From HGM12587 sp964561705 (lineage in GTDB: Bacteria > Bacillota > Clostridia > Lachnospirales > Lachnospiraceae), in assembly GCA_964561705.1 (NCBI GenBank), contig CAZLQJ010000087.1:1-5899 (forward strand): a stretch of 5,899 nt of DNA, in the 5' to 3' direction. Position 1 is the stretch's first letter. Each line of letters opens with the position of its first letter. Made by a program: the position numbers and the translations under genes. Positions 1 to 4,484 of this stretch are shown piece by piece. Under the pieces are notes generated by a model. That model saw nothing but the letters and a program-made list of their open reading frames with translations. It ran no database searches and had not been told where the DNA came from.

Positions 1-123
1 ATTTTTTTGTTTTATTGTATTTTTGTCTGACTTTACAGGGTTTTCGTTTCAGTAAAATTGCAGATAAATCACATATTTGCAAAAATCTTTTCATATATTC
101 TTAACAAAGTTGTAATATTTATA
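1..123. other. AT-rich intergenic DNA upstream of the hydrolase gene
   Basis: No open reading frame or RNA gene is visible here. The stretch is very AT-rich. It contains an imperfect inverted repeat, with TTGCAGATA at 58-66 facing TATTTGCAA at 74-82 across a 7-base gap (nine pairs, one of them G-T). It could be a weak operator or simply chance in AT-rich DNA. It is not followed by a convincing T-run on either strand, so I do not call it a terminator. The gene that lies further left is outside the window. Confidence 0.5.
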
Positions 124-153
124 TTGACTTTTGACTTCAAAAAAAGCTATAAT
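124..153 (+). promoter_or_regulatory. Sigma-A-type promoter of the SleB-like hydrolase gene
   Basis: A TTGACT -35 box at 124-129 is followed after 18 bp by a perfect TATAAT -10 box at 148-153. Transcription would start near 160, leaving a leader of about 80 nt before the ATG at 242. A second TTGACT at 131-136 lies only 11 bp from the -10 and is too close to be the partner; the two copies form a 7-bp direct repeat (TTGACTT). The boxes fit the vegetative sigma factor better than a sporulation sigma factor. Confidence 0.75.
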
Positions 154-227
154 CCCACTCATAGCTGCCAAAGGGCTCTATGCCTTGCATAAAGTCCTGC
201 AGATATGCCAATGATTTAATAAAAAGT

Positions 228-235
228 AAAGGAGA
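228..235 (+). promoter_or_regulatory. Ribosome binding site of the hydrolase gene
   Basis: An AAAGGAGA sequence lies about 7 bases ahead of the ATG at 242. It is close to the consensus Shine-Dalgarno sequence and well spaced, and it fixes the start codon choice. Confidence 0.85.
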
Positions 236-241
236 GTAAGA

Positions 242-931
242 ATGCGTAGATGCTATCGGAGTGTAGCACTTGTACTTGGAGGCATCCTCCTTACAAGCAA
301 TACATTCTCAGACTCCTGCAGCTTTCCATTTCTGAATGCCTATGCTGCAGAGGATACATGGTCGCCGACGGAAACTGTTCTCCCTTCCGATGCTGCCAAT
401 GCATTTTTAGAACAGCCAATCCCCTTATTGGATCTCACTCGGGGATTTTCCAAGATCAATATCCAGACAGAGGAAGAAAACGTCGAAACAGAATTACCAG
501 AAGAAGCAATTACTGAACCCGAAATCGTAACAGAAGAAAATACAAATCACTTAGACCTAGATGCTAACGATTATCATGTACTGCTAAAGATTGTCGAATC
601 AGAATCCGGATGTGAAGATCTCACTGGCAGGATTCTCGTTGCAAATGTCATCCTCAATCGTGTGCGGAGCGATTTGTTTCCAAACACAGTCACAGAGGTT
701 GTTTATCAAAAGCATCGTGGTGTCCCGCAGTTTTCCCCTACCACTGACGGACGGATCGAACAGGTCACTGTATCTGCGGATACTGTCACCGCTGTAGATC
801 GGGCATTACAGGGAGAAGACCCATCCATGGGTGCATTATATTTTCGTTCTGTACACTGTGACAGCCGCTGGCATGACAATCACCTGGTGCGGATCCTGGA
901 ACACGGTAATCATATTTTTTATATACCATAA
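242..931 (+). CDS. Secreted SleB-family cell wall hydrolase
   Basis: This 229-residue protein ends in a SleB/Hydrolase_2-type catalytic domain (about residues 107-229). Members of this family are lytic transglycosylase-like enzymes that cut peptidoglycan glycan strands; the founding member degrades spore cortex. Residues 1-36 look like a signal peptide: MRRCYR, a hydrophobic stretch, then AYAA, with cleavage likely after residue 35 or 36. An acidic Glu-rich linker (about 74-110) follows. The domain opens with IVESESGCED; by recalled alignment with the GEARGE motif, Glu121 is the probable catalytic residue. It continues with VANVILNRV (133-141), FPNTVTEVV, QFSPTTDGRI (163-172), GALYF (197-201) and a closing HGNHIFY. 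There is no separate peptidoglycan-binding domain. The strong RBS and sigma-A-like promoter suggest vegetative expression, so a role in wall turnover is as likely as spore germination. The family is firm; the biological role is inferred. Confidence 0.88.
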   Translation: MRRCYRSVALVLGGILLTSNTFSDSCSFPFLNAYAAEDTWSPTETVLPSDAANAFLEQPIPLLDLTRGFSKINIQTEEENVETELPEEAITEPEIVTEENTNHLDLDANDYHVLLKIVESESGCEDLTGRILVANVILNRVRSDLFPNTVTEVVYQKHRGVPQFSPTTDGRIEQVTVSADTVTAVDRALQGEDPSMGALYFRSVHCDSRWHDNHLVRILEHGNHIFYIP

Positions 932-969
932 AAAAACGAGGATGAACTTGAAAATTCATCCTCGTTTTT
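932..969. terminator. Bidirectional intrinsic terminator between convergent genes
   Basis: A 15-bp perfect inverted repeat (932-946 with 955-969) encloses an 8-base loop. The core of the stem is ACGAGGATGAA. A-runs on one side and T-runs on the other give a U-tract on both strands, so it can stop transcription from either direction. It fills the whole gap: the hydrolase stop codon ends at 931 and the lipoprotein stop codon begins at 970. Confidence 0.92.
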
Positions 970-1209
970 CTATTTTTTAGACGGCTTTTCCGGAATCTCC
1001 GCACCATCCGGTTTTTCCGGTGGTTTTGGATATTCTCCATCCGGTAACTTATCTGCCATTTCCGGACGTTCTCCTTCTTCAAATTCTCCTGGTTTTTCCG
1101 GTCTTTTACCTTCATCAAAACCTTCCGGCGGTTCCATTCCTTCCGGCATTTCTCCATCCGGACGCATTCCCGGACTTCCCATACCCATACCGGCATTTGC
1201 CATACCTTC
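970..1209 (-). repeat. Low-complexity Pro/Glu/Gly-rich tail with repeated TCCGG
   Basis: The 3' end of the lipoprotein gene encodes degenerate repeats built on PDGE, PEG, PEKP and ERPE. At DNA level this shows up as nine copies of TCCGG between about 987 and 1162, most as TTCCGG or ATCCGG. They are codon-level repeats, mostly a Pro codon joined to a neighbouring Gly, Asp or Glu codon, and not an independent DNA element. The tail is probably flexible and may reach into or bind the cell wall; that role is inferred. Confidence 0.7.
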
Positions 1210-2529
1210 CGCAACCTGCTCACCATCGAACCAGAGAGTGTAGGTATTGTCTTTTGTAAGATTTTCTGACGAAACCACCAGAATTTTAAACTCCTGAGCG
1301 ATTTCCGCTTCCAAAATCACATTTTCCTCTGCATCCTTAATTTCATAGGTCTTTCCACCATCCAGACGTTCTCTGGACATAAATGTGATACATGTCTGCT
1401 CACCTTCTGCCAGTTCTGACATCATATTTCCTGAAGCGATCACTGTACCGCCATTCACATAAACGCCATTGTCAGCATCCAGCCCTGCATCTTCACTTTG
1501 TGCACAGGCATGCGAACGAACTGTACCACCGTTGATCACCAGCCATCCATTCGAATCAATGCCATCGCCCTCTCCTGTTTCACCGGTAACGGTAATATCC
1601 AATGTTCCGTCTTCCATGGTAAACACAGAAACATGATCTTCATTGACATTAATGCCATCATTACCGGATCGAATATTGATATTTCCACCCAGGATTGTCA
1701 AATGCATCTCTGTATCCAAGCCTTCATTTTCTGCCACAATGTTTAAAGATCCTGTATCACCATAAACATTCATAGACATTTTAGAATATAAGGCCCCATC
1801 ATATTTATGAAGTTTTTTTGCTTCTAAAACTTCTGTTCCATCTTCATTTAATTCACAGGATTTATAGATTTTTGCTACATAAGATCCATAAATCTGATTT
1901 TGGGAATCATCCGCAAGAATAAGGTTCGCACCCGCTGCCGTTGTCTGAACATTCATTGCTGTCGCTTCATCCTCAACCTGCTCCTCATCTGTCACTTCCG
2001 CACATTCATAAACATTATAAAAGAGAATCGCCGGAGCGACCAGACAGGTGATATCCGCATTATTCAAGATTAGGTTAACCACTGCCGTCGGGTCATCTTT
2101 TGCATCTTCTCCCAGATCCACAAAAATCTGTCCCGCTTCTAAAGTACCACGAACCTCATAAGTTCCCGGCTGGGTAATATGCACTACCGTATGTGCATCT
2201 CCTTCAATCTGGGAATGCTCATCCGCTTTGGTACCTGCACCATAGGCAATTCCCTGATCTTCCAGATAAAAGATAATATCTTTTGCCTGATAAACTGCAC
2301 TTTCCGGATCTTCCGAAATTTCTTCTCCATCAACCAAAATCGTACTGTTCGAAAGTTCGATCATGACATGATCCGTTTCCTGTTCTGTTTCATCCAAAAT
2401 TTCCGGATCTTCGTTTTCTACAGTTTTATCTGCTGTCTCCGTTTTTTTCTCTGTCTTTTTATCCGATGTACCACAGGCAGTCACCCCGAGTACAATCGTC
2501 AGAATAAGTAATACACTTAATTTCTTCAT
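970..2529 (-). CDS. Cthe_2159-family (DUF4353) carbohydrate-binding lipoprotein
   Basis: This 519-residue protein starts with a lipoprotein signal peptide: MKK, a hydrophobic core and the lipobox VTAC, with Cys19 as the lipidation site. A Lys/Glu/Thr-rich linker (20-55) leads to the body (about 56-440), which resembles the Cthe_2159 family. These are parallel beta-helix proteins that bind calcium and, in the Clostridium thermocellum example, acidic polysaccharide. The visible repeat is a turn with Asp/Asn: EGLDTE (269-274), DGINVN (291-296), DGIDSN (322-327) and AGLDAD (348-353), interleaved with strand motifs such as LTILGGNINI and LVINGGTV. Residues about 441-519 form a low-complexity Gly/Met then Pro/Glu/Lys/Asp tail. 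It should sit on the outer face of the membrane. A good RBS and its own promoter support this start. Family is likely; the ligand in this organism is unknown. Confidence 0.82.
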   Translation of the reverse strand: MKKLSVLLILTIVLGVTACGTSDKKTEKKTETADKTVENEDPEILDETEQETDHVMIELSNSTILVDGEEISEDPESAVYQAKDIIFYLEDQGIAYGAGTKADEHSQIEGDAHTVVHITQPGTYEVRGTLEAGQIFVDLGEDAKDDPTAVVNLILNNADITCLVAPAILFYNVYECAEVTDEEQVEDEATAMNVQTTAAGANLILADDSQNQIYGSYVAKIYKSCELNEDGTEVLEAKKLHKYDGALYSKMSMNVYGDTGSLNIVAENEGLDTEMHLTILGGNINIRSGNDGINVNEDHVSVFTMEDGTLDITVTGETGEGDGIDSNGWLVINGGTVRSHACAQSEDAGLDADNGVYVNGGTVIASGNMMSELAEGEQTCITFMSRERLDGGKTYEIKDAEENVILEAEIAQEFKILVVSSENLTKDNTYTLWFDGEQVAEGMANAGMGMGSPGMRPDGEMPEGMEPPEGFDEGKRPEKPGEFEEGERPEMADKLPDGEYPKPPEKPDGAEIPEKPSKK

Positions 2530-2534
2530 GAATA

Positions 2535-2543
2535 TTCCTCCCT
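2535..2543 (-). promoter_or_regulatory. Ribosome binding site of the lipoprotein gene
   Basis: On the minus strand AGGGAGGAA lies 5 bases ahead of the ATG (2527-2529). It is a near-perfect match to the 16S rRNA 3' end and supports this start. Confidence 0.85.
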
Positions 2544-2558
2544 GATTTACTCAGACTT

Positions 2559-2567
2559 ACTATAACA
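2559..2567 (-). promoter_or_regulatory. Extended -10 promoter of the lipoprotein gene
   Basis: The minus strand reads TGTTATAGT, an extended -10 element (TG, one base, TATAGT). No clear -35 box is seen 16-18 bp upstream, which is typical of extended -10 promoters. The transcript would start about 20-25 bases ahead of the start codon. No terminator is evident between the symporter stop (2630) and this promoter, so some read-through from the symporter transcript is also possible. Confidence 0.5.
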
Positions 2568-2629
2568 CACTTTTTCTTTTGTTTCGTGATTTTTTTGTGA
2601 ATTTTATGTACTGCCTTGGTTTTTTCTTT

Positions 2630-3982
2630 TTATTTCTTTTTTGCTTCGTATTCTTTGGTAAGTTTTTTTACAATTCCAACACATGGAAGCAATGCAATCA
2701 GGTTTGGAAGTACCATCAGACCATTGAACATATCTGACAGGTTCCATACAAGATCAACTTTCAGTGTCGCACCCACAGCAACGCAGAGAACCACGATCAC
2801 TGCATAGATTTTGATAGCTTTATCACCAAATAATGCTCTTACATTTACTTCACCAAAATAATACCATCCCACAATCGTGGTAAATGCAAAGAAAAGCATA
2901 CAAAATGCAATAAACATTGGTCCAATTTTTCCCAATCCTGCATTAAATGCACTCTGCGCAAGCACAGAACCTGTCTCTCCATTTCCCAAAACGCCTGTAG
3001 AAAGAATAACAAATGCTGTCATCGTTAATACGATAAATGTATCAATGAACACACCCATCATTGCTACCAGACCCTGATCGCTTGGATGGGCTACTTCTGC
3101 AGTCGCATGTGCATGAGGTGTAGATCCCATACCGGCTTCATTTGAGAATAATCCTCTGGCAACACCATATCGAAGTGCCTGCTGAACAGTCACACCTAAC
3201 GCACCACCCATCACTGCTTCCGGTGCAAAAGCGCCTACAAAAATTGATTTCACAGCTGTTACAAGACCTGCTGGATTTAATCCAAGGATCACCAGACATC
3301 CTAATACATATAAAACTGCCATCAAAGGTACAATTTTTTCTGTAAAACTTGCAATTCGTTTAATTCCACCCAGGAAGATAAACCCTGCGATCACTGCACA
3401 TACCACACCAACAATGACCGGATTGATACCAAATGCTGTGCTGAATGCACTTCCGATCGAATTAGACTGTACCATATTTCCCATAAAACCAAGCGCAAGG
3501 ATGACTGCTACTGAGAAAAATGTTGATAAAAATGTTCCAAACTTTCCTTTAAAAACAAGTTTAATATAATAGATCGGTCCTCCAACATAAGTACCATTTT
3601 TTTCAATTCGTGTATGCTGTGCCATCATTGCTTCACTATAAATGGTCGCCATTCCGAAAAATGCTGCAACCCACATCCAAAAGATTGCACCCGGTCCGCC
3701 TGATGCGATTGCGGTTGCTGCTCCGGCAATATTACCGGTTCCAACCTGTGCTGCGATAGCTGTTGTCAATGCCTGAAAAGAACTTAAACCTTTATCATTC
3801 CCATTTTTTCCGCTTAAGGAAAATCCACCAAACAAAAGTTTCATACCGGCTCCGAATTTACGCACCTGGATAAATTTCAGCTGGAAGGTATAGAAGATTC
3901 CGGTACCAACCAAAAGAAACAGCAGGGCATAATCCCATAATACAGTATTCACTACGTCCACTACACTTGTTAAAAAATCCAT
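2630..3982 (-). CDS. AGCS-family sodium:alanine/glycine symporter
   Basis: This 450-residue membrane protein is a typical-length member of the alanine or glycine:cation symporter family, which imports small neutral amino acids with Na+ or H+. The family signature GGPGAIFWMW is at residues 95-104, just after the conserved QVGTGNIAGAATAI segment (79-92), which contributes to substrate and ion binding in the family. Many hydrophobic segments run through the protein, consistent with about 10-11 membrane spans, including one at residues 17-34. The C-terminus is a short basic tail ending in KKK. The gene lies behind a tandem glycine riboswitch, which strongly suggests that glycine (perhaps with alanine) is a physiological substrate. 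The start at 3982 gives the usual N-terminus of the family. No terminator is seen after the stop. The family is certain; substrate preference comes from context. Confidence 0.95.
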   Translation of the reverse strand: MDFLTSVVDVVNTVLWDYALLFLLVGTGIFYTFQLKFIQVRKFGAGMKLLFGGFSLSGKNGNDKGLSSFQALTTAIAAQVGTGNIAGAATAIASGGPGAIFWMWVAAFFGMATIYSEAMMAQHTRIEKNGTYVGGPIYYIKLVFKGKFGTFLSTFFSVAVILALGFMGNMVQSNSIGSAFSTAFGINPVIVGVVCAVIAGFIFLGGIKRIASFTEKIVPLMAVLYVLGCLVILGLNPAGLVTAVKSIFVGAFAPEAVMGGALGVTVQQALRYGVARGLFSNEAGMGSTPHAHATAEVAHPSDQGLVAMMGVFIDTFIVLTMTAFVILSTGVLGNGETGSVLAQSAFNAGLGKIGPMFIAFCMLFFAFTTIVGWYYFGEVNVRALFGDKAIKIYAVIVVLCVAVGATLKVDLVWNLSDMFNGLMVLPNLIALLPCVGIVKKLTKEYEAKKK

Positions 3983-3984
3983 TT

Positions 3985-4000
3985 CTCTGTCCCATCCTTT
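3985..4000 (-). promoter_or_regulatory. Ribosome binding region of the symporter gene
   Basis: The best Shine-Dalgarno match on the minus strand is AAAGGA (forward 3995-4000), about 12 bases from the ATG, longer than usual. A purine-rich GGGACAGAG (3985-3993) sits between them and may help. The ATG at 3980-3982 remains the best start because it yields the normal family N-terminus. Confidence 0.5.
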
Positions 4001-4035
4001 GTTATGATCTTATCCATGCAAATGATAAAAGTCAT

Positions 4036-4063
4036 AAAAAAATCCGAAGAATCATCTTCGGAC
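4036..4063 (-). terminator. Riboswitch-controlled intrinsic terminator
   Basis: On the minus strand TCCGAAGA (4062-4055) pairs with TCTTCGGA (4050-4043) around a 4-base loop, followed by seven Ts (4042-4036). This is a complete intrinsic terminator. It lies after the second glycine aptamer and about 50 bases before the symporter start, where the expression platform of the riboswitch is expected. Confidence 0.9.
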
Positions 4064-4109
4064 ACTAGTCTACACATCATAAAAAATTATGATAAATATT
4101 CCACTGTCC
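4060..4109 (-). promoter_or_regulatory. Candidate antiterminator of the glycine riboswitch
   Basis: GGACAGTGG, the 3' end of aptamer 2 including its P1 strand (4109-4101), can pair with CTAGTGTCC (4068-4060) in 8 of 9 positions. The second strand includes the first bases of the terminator stem. A 7-bp AT hairpin (4076-4082 with 4087-4093) lies between the arms and would bring them together. The pairing excludes both aptamer 2 P1 and the full terminator, so glycine binding would favour termination. The pairing is seen directly; the direction of control is inferred. Confidence 0.55.
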
Positions 4110-4179
4110 TTTTGCCTGAGAGATTCGCAGTCACCTGCTTTCACCTTCGGCACTCATTTTTCAGAGCTTCTCCAGCGTG
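4101..4179 (-). ncRNA. Glycine riboswitch, aptamer 2
   Basis: The minus strand has the conserved glycine aptamer blocks in order: CTGGAGAAG, GCCGAAGG (around 4144-4151), CTCTCAGGCAAAAGGACAG (ending near 4104). P1 is formed by CGCTG (4177-4173) and CAGTG (4106-4102). P3 is GCAG/CTGC (4138-4135 with 4130-4127) capped by a GTGA, GNRA-type loop. All core bases expected of the family are present. Confidence 0.93.
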
Positions 4180-4183
4180 TCAT

Positions 4184-4271
4184 CCAGATGCAGTCCTATC
4201 TTTTTTCAAAAATACCTGAGAGTATTACTCCTTCGGCGGGCACATGCCACTTTCCTGCAGCCTTCTTCTGA
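4184..4271 (-). ncRNA. Glycine riboswitch, aptamer 1 with leader-linker pairing
   Basis: The first aptamer has GAAAG, a GGCA/TGCC P2 hairpin, GCCGAAGGAG (CCGAAG at 4236-4231), CTCTCAGG (4222-4215) and GGAC (4196-4193). P1 is TGCAG (4259-4255) with CTGCA (4193-4189). Between CAGG and GGAC, where a short AAAA-type joining segment is usual, there is an 18-nt hairpin (4214-4197) of seven pairs with a GAAA loop. The leader TCAGA (4271-4267) can pair with linker TCTGG (4188-4184), matching the P0 helix known from tandem glycine riboswitches. Confidence 0.9.
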
Positions 4272-4294
4272 CCGATATTCAAATGCATATGTCT

Positions 4295-4322
4295 ATTATA
4301 CACGTTAGTGTGATAAAGTCAA
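4295..4322 (-). promoter_or_regulatory. Sigma-A-type promoter of the riboswitch-symporter transcript
   Basis: The minus strand shows TTGACT (4322-4317), a 16-bp spacer and a perfect TATAAT (4300-4295). Transcription would start around 4288, about 17 bases ahead of the first riboswitch helix, giving a leader of about 305 nt before the symporter ATG. Confidence 0.8.
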
Positions 4323-4365
4323 AACATATCTGCTTATAAATATTAATAAGTTGGATGATTTTTCC

Positions 4366-4394
4366 AAAAAGAAGGGGAGCATCGCCCCCTCTTA
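4366..4394 (-). terminator. Intrinsic terminator downstream of the methyltransferase locus
   Basis: On the minus strand AAGAGGGGG pairs with CCCCTTCTT around a short loop, followed by a run of Ts (4370-4366). It begins immediately after the TGA at 4397-4395 that ends the out-of-frame tail, and 68 bases after the actual stop of the methyltransferase gene. It separates this gene from the symporter promoter downstream. Confidence 0.85.
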
Positions 4395-4484
4395 TCACAA
4401 CGCATCCCTCAACACGCGAAACTTCTCCACTGCTTTTATGTTGTTTTCTTTCGTCCACTGTTCAAACCATTCTTTTTCTATTTT
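4395..4484 (-). pseudogene. Out-of-frame coding-like tail (29 codons) after the methyltransferase gene
   Basis: In the +1 frame relative to the methyltransferase gene, starting after a TAG at 4487-4485, there are 29 sense codons ending with a TGA that abuts the terminator. The peptide is amphipathic and protein-like, with EWFEQWTKENN and KAVEKFRVLRDAL as its main parts. Codons such as GTG, CGC, GCG and TTG are more GC-rich than those of the gene before it. There is no start codon or RBS of its own. It could be the C-terminus of an older gene that the methyltransferase gene replaced, or the true C-terminus of the methyltransferase cut off by one extra A in the five-A run at 4477-4473. I do not recognise the family. 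Confidence 0.4.

Noticed and set aside
58..82. Imperfect inverted repeat as a terminator of an upstream gene
   Set aside because: Stem is weak and AT-rich, and no proper T-run follows on either strand.
987..1162. Repeated TCCGG as a CRISPR-like or regulatory DNA repeat
   Set aside because: Spacing is irregular and the copies follow the codons of the Pro/Gly/Glu-rich tail.
786..1226. Minus-strand open frame of 146 codons overlapping the hydrolase and lipoprotein genes
   Set aside because: It lies out of frame inside two well-supported genes, spans their terminator, and its peptide is Arg/Lys/Met-rich without family features; it is a by-product of the repeated tail codons.
2533..2629. Terminator between the symporter and lipoprotein genes
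   Set aside because: The stretch is rich in A and T runs but contains no GC-containing hairpin; only a promoter and ribosome binding site are visible.
4004..4271. Short plus-strand open frames across the riboswitch
   Set aside because: They run antisense to a clearly structured riboswitch leader, have no convincing ribosome binding sites and no recognisable protein features.
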